Assembly (NCBI GenBank): GCA_964464595.1
Contig: CAYXGW010000004.1
Coordinates: forward strand, 70,721 to 134,720
Origin: JADFJB01 sp964464595
GTDB taxonomy: Bacteria; Zhuqueibacterota; JdFR-76; DREG01
Direction: 5' to 3'
DNA: 64,000 bases
How positions within the stretch are numbered: the first letter of the stretch is position 1; every line of letters begins with the position of its first letter. Of this stretch, positions 45,885-53,649 are shown one piece after another. The notes below the pieces were generated by a model. It saw nothing but the letters and a program-made list of their open reading frames with translations. It had not been told where the DNA came from and did not search any database. The translations under genes were made by a program, and so were the position numbers.

Positions 45885-47935
45885 TTAAAATGAAATTTGT
45901 TTTAGCCTGTTTATCAGTATTCCTACCTATTGTCATAATTGCCGGGTTACCGGTAAACAACAATAATGACAAAACATTTCAACCCATTGATGTCTTCCAG
46001 CTTGAATATGCCTCTGATCCGCAAATCTCACCGGATGGTAAGAAAATTGTCTATGTACGCAATTTTATGGATATTATGACCGACCGGCGGCGCTCCAATC
46101 TCTGGATTATCAGTTATGATGGCACTAATCATCGGCCGCTTACCACCGGCAACGAAAACGATTCTTCTCCACGCTGGTCCCCTGATGGCAGCAAACTTCT
46201 ATATGTTTCCAGTTCGGATGGATCCAGGCAGCTTTACTTGCGCTGGATGGACACCGGACAAACCGCTAAGCTTACAAACCTGACCAGCTCCCCGGCTGGC
46301 TTTTCCTGGTCGCCAAACGGAAAGTGGATCGCTTTTTCCATGATGATTCTTAAATCAGCTAAACCGTTCGCAAAAATGCCGGCAAAACCAAAAGACGCTA
46401 AATGGGCAAAACCTGCAAGAGTGATGGATAAACTGCAATATCGTGCAGATGGCAGGGGATATCTTGAAGATGGCTACAGGCATTTATTTGTATTATCTGC
46501 TGAAGGTGGAACGCCAAGACAAATAACTTCCGGTGATTTCAATCATGGCGCTACACCCGCCTGGACAAACGATGGCAAGACATTAATTTTTTCGGCCAAC
46601 CGCCATATTGGCTGGGAGTATGATCCGATTAATTCAGAAGTCTACGAAGTATCTTTAGCGGATGGTGTGATAAAAGCCCTGACAAATCGACAAGGACCAG
46701 ATGGGAACCCGGTTGTCTCTCCCGATGGCAAAAAAATCGCTTATCTCGGCTTTGATGACCAACTGCACGGTTACCATATCACCCGGCTCTACGTGATGAA
46801 TCGAGACGGCAGCGGCAGCAAATTGATCACCGGTGATTTTGACCGCAGGGTACAACGACTTAATTGGAGCGGTGACGGCAAAGACATTTATTTTCAATAT
46901 GATGACCAGGGTGACACAAAAATAGCAATGACAAACCTGGATGGTAAAATACAGGATTTAACGGCAAACGTCGGCGGGCTCTCTTTGGGACGGCCTTATT
47001 CCGGCGGCATTTATTCTGTTGCGAAAACCGGACACATAGCATTTACTTACTCGCAACCGGATCGTCCTGCTGATGTGGCTGTCACCCGGAAAGGCTTTTC
47101 GAATGCAAATAGAATTACCAGCTTGAATGAAGATCTAATGGGACATAAAACATTAGGTACAATTGAAGAAATCTGGTATGAATCTTCACACGATGGCCGT
47201 AAAATTCATGGCTGGATCTGCAAACCGCCAGGTTTCGATCCCGGTAAAAAATATCCGTTAATCCTGGAAATCCATGGCGGTCCGTTTGCCAACTACGGAA
47301 ATCGTTTTGCTGCTGAAATCCAGTTATATGCTGCGGCCGGTTATGTCGTGCTTTATACGAATCCCAGGGGAAGCTCCAGTTACGGCAAAGAATTTGGCAA
47401 TTTAATCCACCATGCCTATCCCGGCGATGATTATTTCGATTTGGTCTCCGGCGTAGATGCGGTCATCAAAAAAGGCTACATCGATGAAGACAACCTGTTC
47501 ATCACCGGCGGCAGCGGTGGCGGTGTTTTGACCAGTTGGACCATAGGCAGAACCGACCGTTTCCGTGCGGCAGTGGTGCAGAAACCGGTTATCAATTGGT
47601 ACAGCTTTGTGTTGACAGAAGACAACACCGGGTTCTTTTATAAATATTGGTTCCCGGGTTTTCCCTGGGATCATGCGGAACATTATTTAAAACGCTCGCC
47701 ACTCTCTTTGGTTGGCAACGTCTCCACGCCAACTATGCTCATTAACGGAGAAGCGGATTATCGTACGCCTATTTCAGAAGCTGAGCAGTACTACATGGCG
47801 TTAAAATTAAGGAAAATCGACGCTATGTTGGTTCGTATTCCGGATGCTTCTCATGGAATTGCTGCCCGGCCAAGCAACCTGATTGCCAAAGTAGCTCATA
47901 TTTTGGAGTGGTTTGAGAAGTATAGAACGGAATGA
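45878..47935 (+). CDS. S9 family prolyl oligopeptidase / acylaminoacyl peptidase, secreted
   Basis: 685 residues with an N-terminal signal (FVLACLSVFLPIVIIAGLP); ATG 45890 is an alternative start. The N-terminal half is a TolB-like propeller with repeated SPDGKKIVY, SPDGSKLLY, SPNGKWIAF and SPDGKKIAY blades. The C-terminal alpha/beta hydrolase has Ser546 in ITGGSGGGVLTSW, Asp627 in NGEADYRTPISEAE and His659 in PDASHGIAARP. The nucleophile elbow is GGSGGG instead of the usual GGSYGG. It cleaves short peptides or N-acylated residues in the periplasm. Its last 32 coding bases are duplicated at 48355-48386. Confidence 0.93.
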   Translation: MLIKMKFVLACLSVFLPIVIIAGLPVNNNNDKTFQPIDVFQLEYASDPQISPDGKKIVYVRNFMDIMTDRRRSNLWIISYDGTNHRPLTTGNENDSSPRWSPDGSKLLYVSSSDGSRQLYLRWMDTGQTAKLTNLTSSPAGFSWSPNGKWIAFSMMILKSAKPFAKMPAKPKDAKWAKPARVMDKLQYRADGRGYLEDGYRHLFVLSAEGGTPRQITSGDFNHGATPAWTNDGKTLIFSANRHIGWEYDPINSEVYEVSLADGVIKALTNRQGPDGNPVVSPDGKKIAYLGFDDQLHGYHITRLYVMNRDGSGSKLITGDFDRRVQRLNWSGDGKDIYFQYDDQGDTKIAMTNLDGKIQDLTANVGGLSLGRPYSGGIYSVAKTGHIAFTYSQPDRPADVAVTRKGFSNANRITSLNEDLMGHKTLGTIEEIWYESSHDGRKIHGWICKPPGFDPGKKYPLILEIHGGPFANYGNRFAAEIQLYAAAGYVVLYTNPRGSSSYGKEFGNLIHHAYPGDDYFDLVSGVDAVIKKGYIDEDNLFITGGSGGGVLTSWTIGRTDRFRAAVVQKPVINWYSFVLTEDNTGFFYKYWFPGFPWDHAEHYLKRSPLSLVGNVSTPTMLINGEADYRTPISEAEQYYMALKLRKIDAMLVRIPDASHGIAARPSNLIAKVAHILEWFEKYRTE
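47897..47928 (+). repeat. 32-bp direct repeat, left copy (3' end of the S9 peptidase gene)
   Basis: This encodes the C-terminal HILEWFEKYRT and matches 48355-48386 at 31 of 32 positions. Confidence 0.9.
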
Positions 47936-47959
47936 AAACTAATATATCGCATTCAATCC

Positions 47960-47980
47960 CCGGAGTTTTATAAACCCCGG
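47960..47980 (+). terminator. Hairpin after the S9 peptidase gene
   Basis: CCGGAGTTT / AAACCCCGG with a 3-nt loop and one A-C mismatch, 24 nt past the stop. The following tract (AGATTTCTGT) is only weakly U-rich. Confidence 0.5.
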
Positions 47981-47999
47981 AGATTTCTGTCAAGAAAAA

Positions 48000-48241
48000 A
48001 TGAAGAAGAAATCTATAGAAGCTAAAGACTTCGATCGCAAATTCAAAAATGGCGATGATATAATTGAATACTTAGATTTGGACAAAGTCTTAAGGCCAAA
48101 ACAAGAACAAAAACGTGTAAATGTAGATTTCCAATCTGGATGATCCAGCAATTGGATAGGGAAGCTATGAAATTAGGTGTTACTCGACAATCAATTATAA
48201 AAATGTGGCTTGCGGAACGATTAAAAGAATCTACAATTTAG
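48000..48241 (+). pseudogene. CopG-type (BrnA-like) antitoxin, frameshifted
   Basis: The first frame reads MKKKSIEAKDFDRKFKNGDD through KQEQKRVNVDF. The frame is lost at a TTT run (48128-48130). The next frame continues FPIWMIQQLDREAMKLGVTR then QSIIKMWLAERL, which is the ribbon-helix-helix core of this antitoxin family. One extra T would give the complete 80-residue protein. The toxin gene normally beside it is absent; the preceding gene is the S9 peptidase. The relic lies between the two 32-bp direct repeats. Confidence 0.85.
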
Positions 48242-48270
48242 CATCCAGCATCAAGTATCAAGTTCCAATA

Positions 48271-48290
48271 ATTTTCCATCCGTCATTTGC
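48271..48290 (+). repeat. Dispersed intergenic motif (ATCMGTCATTTGC), copy 1 of 3
   Basis: ATTTTCCATCCGTCATTTGC recurs with small changes at 51436-51456 and 53091-53111, each time followed 20-40 bases later by a CTTGCA. All copies lie in non-coding sequence of the accessory half. Confidence 0.65.
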
Positions 48291-48354
48291 TTCAACATGA
48301 AAGCCTTGCATATAAGATTTCACAAGACTCTGCCCAAACCAATGAAGGTTTTCC

Positions 48355-48386
48355 CATATTTTTGAGTGGTTTGAGAAGTATAGAAC
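48355..48386 (+). repeat. 32-bp direct repeat, right copy (relic of the S9 peptidase 3' end)
   Basis: Matches 47897-47928 with one substitution. The 426 bases between the copies hold the hairpin and the CopG antitoxin relic. Confidence 0.9.
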
Positions 48387-48836
48387 AAATTTGGAAATAG
48401 TAAATAAAGGATCATTTTAGGAGAAGCAAACCCTCGAATCCCTGCACCACGACAATAAGGAAAGATTACGGAAAACCTAGCTAGTTAAGTGAGTAAAGCA
48501 ACCTCATGTAGAATGAAAATTTATTGTGGGGAAGATTCTAAATAGGGATTGGAAAGGAGAATCTTGAGAAAGTAAGTTTCGGGAAAGTTACCTTTTTAAT
48601 CGGTCAATCAAAAAGAATCTCTTCTGATTTATTACACTTATTAACATCATTATTTTCAACAACTTCTAACCCCAACAATACCCCGAATAAACATCATTTA
48701 AACTGAGATCTTCAATATTTACCATTACAATTTTTGTGAGAAATTCAATAATTGTGAGTGTTTTTATAATATATAAATAGCCGCAAATTTGTAAACACCA
48801 AGTTTAATTTTCATTTCAAATCGGAAAGGAGGTAAA
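48387..48836. other. 450-nt non-coding stretch before the metalloprotease pair
   Basis: AT-rich with no open frame of note. It must contain the promoter of the downstream gene pair. The right end has a TATAATATATAAAT tract (about 48765-48778) that could serve as a -10 region. Confidence 0.4.
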
Positions 48837-48902
48837 TTGATTGATTTGGGAAACCCAAAAGTTTCTAATTTATGCGAAAAAATTAGGCAGAATAAACTAT
48901 AG
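48837..48902 (+). CDS. Possible 21-codon leader peptide with perfect Shine-Dalgarno
   Basis: AAAGGAGGT (48825-48833) is the strongest ribosome site of this half of the window. The first start after it is TTG 48837, giving MIDLGNPKVSNLCEKIRQNK plus one residue, then TAG. The spacing is short (4 nt). It ends 44 nt before the next gene. It may be a leader peptide or the remains of a longer gene. Confidence 0.25.
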   Translation: MIDLGNPKVSNLCEKIRQNKL

Positions 48903-48946
48903 TTAAGCGGTTCAGGTTACACAAACAGCTAGAGGCAATCCGTCAC

Positions 48947-49360
48947 ATGGAAAAAAACTGGGAAGAAGTCAATTTCAAAGGAAAGTTCAAGGTTTCTCTT
49001 CCTACTAGCCTTTCAGAAGTTGATGAGCAAGGCATAGATTCTGACATCGCTCAATGGGAAGGAGAGGGCATTACGGTCCGGGTAGACTACGGATTATTTT
49101 CTGATCCACTTACCTCATACGCAGATCGTCTCAATAACAACCTCTCTAATGAATACATCGGTGGTTACGCGGTAAGGATTGTAAGATTCGATCAAAATGA
49201 TGGGAGCCACTTCGCTGCTGCTCATTTTCACAATTTACAAAAAAGTAGGAGCGCCAAGCTGAAAAAACTTACAGTTGTTGTGGAAACAACCCAAGAAGTG
49301 GGAAGTGAGATTTCCACAAAAATAATTAAAAGTATACAATTTAAAGGAGAAACTCGATGA
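48947..49360 (+). CDS. Unknown 137-residue protein coupled to the metalloprotease
   Basis: Acidic-to-neutral protein without signal peptide or TM. Its stop overlaps the start of the matrixin gene (ATGA), so the two are translated together. The sequence starts NWEEVNFKGKFKVSLPTSLS and has a mixed alpha/beta look. Strict coupling with a zinc protease that also lacks a signal peptide makes an inhibitor, chaperone or co-export partner possible. That is inference from position only; no family was recognised. Confidence 0.6.
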   Translation: MEKNWEEVNFKGKFKVSLPTSLSEVDEQGIDSDIAQWEGEGITVRVDYGLFSDPLTSYADRLNNNLSNEYIGGYAVRIVRFDQNDGSHFAAAHFHNLQKSRSAKLKKLTVVVETTQEVGSEISTKIIKSIQFKGETR

Positions 49361-50976
49361 CTTCCAAAACCAAAAATCCGTTTGCAACAATTGCAACAGT
49401 AGATCCAACCAAAAAAGGGGCAAAAAACAAAGAACTGATACATGTCCAAGATTTTCTGCAGCGTTTTGGGTATCTCGAAGAGAGTTCCTACAAGCCGAGC
49501 GAATTAGATAATCGGACATCTGAGGCACTCAAAAAGTATCAAAGAGCCAACGGAAAGCAAGCTACCGGAGAGTTTAACACGGCGACCCGTGAACAGATGG
49601 CCACGCATCGATGCGGTCACCCAGATATGAGCTCCGGCATCGATTTCGCAACTCAATGCGCATGGGACAAGAATCAACTAACCTTTGCCTTTGACAATGG
49701 TACCAACGACATTGGTGGCTCTGGTGAGTTCCAGGCAGTTAGAAACGCATTTCAGACCTGGGCAGATGTAACCTCGCTCACTTTTACTGAAGTTGCGTTA
49801 AATGCTAATCCTGACATAGTTATCGATTGGAGGCAAGCCAATGACCCAGATCACTCCATGGTGGGTGGTGTACTTGCCCATGCTGATTTTCCGCCCGGCT
49901 GTTCAGTCGTTACCAATACTTTGCCAAAACCGGTTCATTTCGACGATGAGGAACATGCCTGGAGCAATGGCGCTGTTTCTAATGCTTTTGATGTGGAAAC
50001 GGTGGCTCTCCACGAGATAGGTCATATACTTGGCCTGGCCCATTCCAATGTTTCTGGAGCTGTGATGTTTGCCTCGGTTAGCTCCAACTTTACCAAACGG
50101 GACTTGACAGCCGACGATATTTCTGGCATTCAATCTCTCTATCCCATGCAAAACTTGCAGACGGGAGCGTACACCATCCAGCAAAAGAGCAATAACCGAT
50201 TTGTGGATGCACATGTGTCGGGGAACGACTTCTCTGTTGTCACCCGAACAGCGCAGAATAACGATACACAAAGATGGATTCTAACACCTGTGGGAGGCGT
50301 ATATACCATCCAGCAAAAAAGCAATAACCGATTTGTAGATGCGCATGTGTCTGGGAACGACTTCTCTGTTGTCACCAGAACAGCGCAGAATAATGATACA
50401 CAGAGATGGGTACTTTCGCACTTAGATAAGGATCTCTGTACGTACACCATCCAACAGTTCAGCAATGGCCGATTCGTGGATGCACATGAGTCGGGGAACA
50501 ACTTCTCCGTCGTCACCAGAACAGCGCAGAATAATGATACACAGAGATGGACTCTAACACCTCTGGGCAACAATATGTACACGATCCAGCAAAAGAGCAA
50601 TGGCCGATTTGTGGATGCACATGTGTCGGGGAACGACTTCTCTGTTGTCACCCGAACAGCGCAGAATAACGATACACAAAGATGGATTCTAAAACCTGTG
50701 GGCGGGTTGTACACGATCCAACAAAAGAGCAATGGCCGATTTGTGGATGCACATGAATCGTCGGGGCACGACTTCTCTGTCGTCACCAGAATAACCCAGA
50801 ATAATGATACACAGAGATGGGTGCTTTTACCCTCAGGTAACAATACATTCACCATCCAACAGCTGAGTAGCGGCCGATTTGTAGATGCACATGAATCGTC
50901 GGGGAACAACTTCTCTGTCGTCACCCGAACAGCGCAAAATAACGACACACAACGGTGGCTGATCAAATCGTTGTAA
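49357..50976 (+). CDS. Matrixin-type zinc metalloprotease with MMP-like prodomain and six ricin-like repeats
   Basis: 539 residues. Residues about 25-80 are a peptidoglycan-binding-1-like domain (HVQDFLQRFGYLEESSYKPS). Then comes THRCGHPDM with Cys86, matching the PRCGxPD cysteine switch of matrix metalloproteases. The catalytic domain (about 95-270) has the zinc motif HEIGHILGLAH (His219, Glu220, His223, His229) and a Met-turn in GAVMFAS. Six 43-47-residue repeats follow (YTIQQKSNNRFVDAHVSGND, VVTRTAQNNDTQRW) with the QxW-like end of ricin-type beta-trefoils; six repeats would make two trefoils. There is no Sec signal peptide, so the secretion route is unclear. Function: latent protease with carbohydrate-binding tail. 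Confidence 0.88.
   Translation: MTSKTKNPFATIATVDPTKKGAKNKELIHVQDFLQRFGYLEESSYKPSELDNRTSEALKKYQRANGKQATGEFNTATREQMATHRCGHPDMSSGIDFATQCAWDKNQLTFAFDNGTNDIGGSGEFQAVRNAFQTWADVTSLTFTEVALNANPDIVIDWRQANDPDHSMVGGVLAHADFPPGCSVVTNTLPKPVHFDDEEHAWSNGAVSNAFDVETVALHEIGHILGLAHSNVSGAVMFASVSSNFTKRDLTADDISGIQSLYPMQNLQTGAYTIQQKSNNRFVDAHVSGNDFSVVTRTAQNNDTQRWILTPVGGVYTIQQKSNNRFVDAHVSGNDFSVVTRTAQNNDTQRWVLSHLDKDLCTYTIQQFSNGRFVDAHESGNNFSVVTRTAQNNDTQRWTLTPLGNNMYTIQQKSNGRFVDAHVSGNDFSVVTRTAQNNDTQRWILKPVGGLYTIQQKSNGRFVDAHESSGHDFSVVTRITQNNDTQRWVLLPSGNNTFTIQQLSSGRFVDAHESSGNNFSVVTRTAQNNDTQRWLIKSL
50161..50970 (+). repeat. Six tandem ~135-bp repeats in the metalloprotease gene
   Basis: Six in-frame copies with high base identity (for example ACAGCGCAGAATAAYGATAC recurs in most of them) encode the ricin-like modules. 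The low divergence suggests recent expansion or gene conversion; the antisense strand is open because of the repeats. Confidence 0.88.
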
Positions 50977-51089
50977 CTCCTGTGGCACTGATGATAGGAG
51001 TTGTTCCTGAATCAACTGGAACTCTCTCAGCTACGTTCTGTAGACTTCAGATTGGGCATTAACAAACCGAGTCGTCCAACTCAAATTGT

Positions 51090-51370
51090 GCCATGGAATA
51101 GGAATAGTCGATATAAAGAAATGAAGAAAAGTATAATCGGGTAAGGGCGGGTTTTCTCCCGCCCTCCCTACACCACCGCGAATGCAGGTCCGTGCAAGGC
51201 GGTTCCTCGCAGTACATATATCTAATGTAAGAATTTTCTTTCTCACACTAACAAGGCCTCGAAGTTACCAGCGCGCCACTTCATGACAGACTCGGTCGGG
51301 GATAAGTGCCTCAAACTGCTCTCTTTATACGTGAAGTTAGGCCTTTCACCATGTCTCAAGTATTACGCGA
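51090..51370 (-). mobile_element. Possible 3' remnant of a group II intron
   Basis: Read on the minus strand, a short open segment (YLRHGERPNFTYKESSLRHL, ending ALLV and stop at 51243) is followed by GAGGAACCGCC...GCGGTGGTG. An 8-bp stem (AGGGCGGG / CCCGCCCT, 51144-51165) and TTACCCGAT come next. This resembles the domain V-VI and 3' end of bacterial group II introns. No reverse-transcriptase core is present. The call rests on recollection of such 3' ends and is weak. Confidence 0.33.
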
Positions 51371-51493
51371 TAATGAATATCAATTTATAATAATCAATAG
51401 AATATAATTTCTACCTCCTGTTTCCACCATCCAAGAATTTTTCATCCGTCATTTGCTGTTTATTCTCTCTCCTTTAAAAAAAGCTTGCAACTT

Positions 51494-51540
51494 TACTGTG
51501 CAATACATAGTATATAACCGACACTATGTGACACACAGTA
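51494..51540. promoter_or_regulatory. Nested inverted repeat, probable PadR operator
   Basis: TACTGTG - 4 nt - ACATAGT - 11 nt - ACTATGT - 4 nt - CACAGTA: two concentric perfect inverted repeats with symmetric spacing. It contains an AT-rich TATATA centre that could be the -10 region. It lies 48 nt upstream of the PadR start. PadR regulators bind such dyads and repress their own operon. Confidence 0.7.
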
Positions 51541-51587
51541 TTTGTAAATAATTAAATAATCTCTTTAATCACAATTAGGTGAACCGA

Positions 51588-51926
51588 ATGGGCGTTGAAT
51601 CGATTTACGAAAAGTTACGCATGGAGCTGAGGCGAGGCACCATTGTTCTTGCGGTTTTAGCCCAGCTTCAGCAGGAGCATTATGGCTATTCGCTGCGCAA
51701 ATCATTGAAAGAAAAGGGGTTAGATGTGGATGAAGGCACGCTTTACCCACTTATTCGGCGTTTAGAAAAGCAAGGTTTGCTTGCGAGTGAGTGGCGCGAG
51801 GAAGCCAAACGCAAGAAGCGCTTTTATCAGATTTCTGAAGATGGCAAGAAAGTTTTACATCGGCTGTCTGTAGAATGGACCCAAATAAACAGTCATATTT
51901 CACCCATGTTACCGGAGGAAAAATAA
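51588..51926 (+). CDS. PadR-family transcriptional regulator
   Basis: 112 residues from ATG 51588, which has AGGTG 6 nt upstream; a GTG nine bases earlier is less likely. The winged-helix core is typical: ELRRGTIVLAVLAQLQQEHY, YSLRKSLKEKG, DEGTLYPLIRRLEKQGLLAS, RKKRFYQISEDGKKVL. It overlaps the next gene by one base (TAATG), the usual PadR + HAAS membrane protein arrangement. It probably autoregulates through the dyad at 51494-51540. Confidence 0.93.
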   Translation: MGVESIYEKLRMELRRGTIVLAVLAQLQQEHYGYSLRKSLKEKGLDVDEGTLYPLIRRLEKQGLLASEWREEAKRKKRFYQISEDGKKVLHRLSVEWTQINSHISPMLPEEK

Positions 51927-52933
51927 TGGAATTAATTGACAGATACTTACAGGCAGTTGGAAGCAACTTGCCCGAAGCGAGCCGCGCGGATATAACCGAA
52001 GAATTGAGAAGCTCTTTGTATGATCACGTAGATGAGAGAAAGGAACTGCTTGGCCGGGATCTGAATGAACAAGAATTAAGTGATTTGCTCAAAAAATGGG
52101 GCCATCCGGTTAAGGTGGCAGGCAGTTATTCTCCTGCACAATATTTGATTGGGCCATCACTTTTTCCGGCCTACGTCTATTCCTTAAAAATAGCAGCGGG
52201 TGTCGTTCTGACCATTCAGATTGCGATTACGGTTTTGGCCTTATTTACGACAAATGAATGGTTCTTTGAATTTCCGGCCTTTTTTAATCGCTTGATTTGG
52301 AGTATGTTGGTTATGACCGGAATTGTCACGGGAGTTTTCGCTATACTTGAATACACGGGTGAAAAACTGGATTGGTACGAGAATTGGGATCCTAAGAAGT
52401 TGGTCTCGGCAATTCCCGCAATGCAAATCAAAAAATCAGATGCCATTACAAATCTCAGTTTAGAAACGATTATGCTGCTGTGGTGGAATGATGCATTTGA
52501 GTTCAATTATTTTAAAATAGCTACTGATGGCCTTGAATGGACGATTGGCTTGGCGCCGGGGTGGGCGGAATTTTATTGGCCTGTCAATGTACTTCTTCTG
52601 CTGGGTATCATCTTGCATTGTTATCAATTATTTTTTCCCATAGCCGGCCTTAGTTTCGCTTCGTGGATCACTACAACGCAATGGAATTTCCCTAAAATTA
52701 TTGCTGAAATAACTTTGGATGTTGCAAGCCTCATTGTCGTTTTTAAACTACTTACGTTAAAGCCTCTTTTGGCGCTGAGTGGCGCTCCTTCCGACATATC
52801 TGAGGATGTTCGGAGGTCGTTGGAAATAACTGAGACCGGTGTGTGGTATACGCTTATGATTATTGGCTGTCTGATTGCCTATGATTTTTACAAACATAGT
52901 CGTGTTCTGAGTAAGATGAGAAAAATTCAATGA
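51926..52933 (+). CDS. HAAS-domain (DUF1700-like) integral membrane protein
   Basis: About 335 residues from the ATG that overlaps the padR stop, with GGAGG 8 nt upstream. Residues 1-70 form the HAAS signalling domain (DRYLQAVGSNLPEASRADIT, then LSDLLKKWGHPVKVAG). Six or so TM helices follow (about 85-110, 120-145, 205-240, 250-275 and others). PadR-HAAS pairs are co-regulated sensors/effectors at the membrane. No transporter or enzyme signature is visible. Confidence 0.85.
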   Translation: MELIDRYLQAVGSNLPEASRADITEELRSSLYDHVDERKELLGRDLNEQELSDLLKKWGHPVKVAGSYSPAQYLIGPSLFPAYVYSLKIAAGVVLTIQIAITVLALFTTNEWFFEFPAFFNRLIWSMLVMTGIVTGVFAILEYTGEKLDWYENWDPKKLVSAIPAMQIKKSDAITNLSLETIMLLWWNDAFEFNYFKIATDGLEWTIGLAPGWAEFYWPVNVLLLLGIILHCYQLFFPIAGLSFASWITTTQWNFPKIIAEITLDVASLIVVFKLLTLKPLLALSGAPSDISEDVRRSLEITETGVWYTLMIIGCLIAYDFYKHSRVLSKMRKIQ

Positions 52934-52939
52934 TCAATT

Positions 52940-52974
52940 AACAATGAACAATGAACAATGAACAATGAACAATG
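52940..52974. repeat. 7-bp tandem repeat (AACAATG), five copies
   Basis: Five exact copies just downstream of the HAAS gene stop, followed by a degenerate sixth. Confidence 0.92.
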
Positions 52975-53255
52975 AACATAACAGCAATTTTGTAACTGAT
53001 GTCACTTTCTAAGACCTGAAATTTGGTATTTGATAATTTGATTTTTGTTTTTTGGGATTTGAAGTTTGCTTTCCTGCAGCCACTATCTAAAAATTCTCAT
53101 CAGTCATTTGCCTCACCATAAAAACCTTGCAAAAAAGGAAGTCAATCCGTACACTGCCAGGTATTCTCAATTTAGAAAAAAATATTCCTTTTTAACAGTG
53201 CAATTGGATTCAAAGAACAATGGCCTTTTTCAGTTGGATATACGAGGAGACTATT
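52975..53255. other. 280-nt AT-rich non-coding stretch with dispersed motifs
   Basis: AACAGCAATTTTGTAACTG and the following T/G-rich tract recur near 61668-61740. The ATCAGTCATTTGC motif (53091-53111) is the third copy of the dispersed element. No gene is supported here. Confidence 0.5.
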
Positions 53256-53381
53256 ATGGTAATTTTATTTAAACGTTTTAGTATATCAATGTTTGTTATA
53301 ATACACTGTTTAAGCTTTTATAGTTGCGAGAAACGGACATGGTGGTCGAACCCAGAAATGTGTTTCGGACAGCCATTTTGA
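53256..53381 (+). pseudogene. Truncated lipoprotein signal peptide fused out of frame to the radC relic
   Basis: With GAGGAG 8 nt upstream, ATG 53256 opens MVILFKRFSISMFVIIHCLS then FYSC, a convincing lipobox, and EKR. After that the frame runs into the radC relic in the wrong frame and stops after 41 codons. So a lipoprotein gene lost everything but its signal peptide. Confidence 0.55.
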
Positions 53382-53550
53382 ACGCAATCAAAGTGATCCT
53401 GGTCCATAATCATCCTTCCGAAAAGTTAACACCCTCGGAAGAAGATAAAGATGTGACCGATCGACTCATCCGGGTCGAAGTGGTGACCATTTGATCATTA
53501 CCTCAAATCCTTCCTCAGTTTTAGGGATATTGGCTTATTTGAGGAATTAA
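53339..53550 (+). pseudogene. radC: radC (JAMM/MPN domain) remnant
   Basis: The frame reads MVVEPRNVFRTAILNAIKVI then LVHNHPSEKLTPSEEDKDVT and DRLIRVE. This includes the JAMM metal motif HNHPS and the PREVF region of RadC. The next frame continues DHLIITSNPSSVLG, the end of the domain, after a frameshift with some loss. The N-terminal half and part of the domain are missing. RadC-like genes are often carried by mobile elements. Confidence 0.85.
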
Positions 53551-53649
53551 AACAAAGCATGAAATGGATGCGCGCCGCGTATTCGCATTCGGGTGTGAGT
53601 TCCCATTTGCGGGCGACTCGGCCTGGGAGACCGGAAAGGAGAAAGAAGA

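Noticed and set aside
49228..49528. Minus-strand frames over the metalloprotease start
   Set aside because: Shadow frames of well-supported coupled genes.
50139..50966. 275-codon minus-strand frame opposite the metalloprotease repeats
   Set aside because: Its repeated CVSLFCAVRVTTEKS units are the antisense of the ricin-like repeats.
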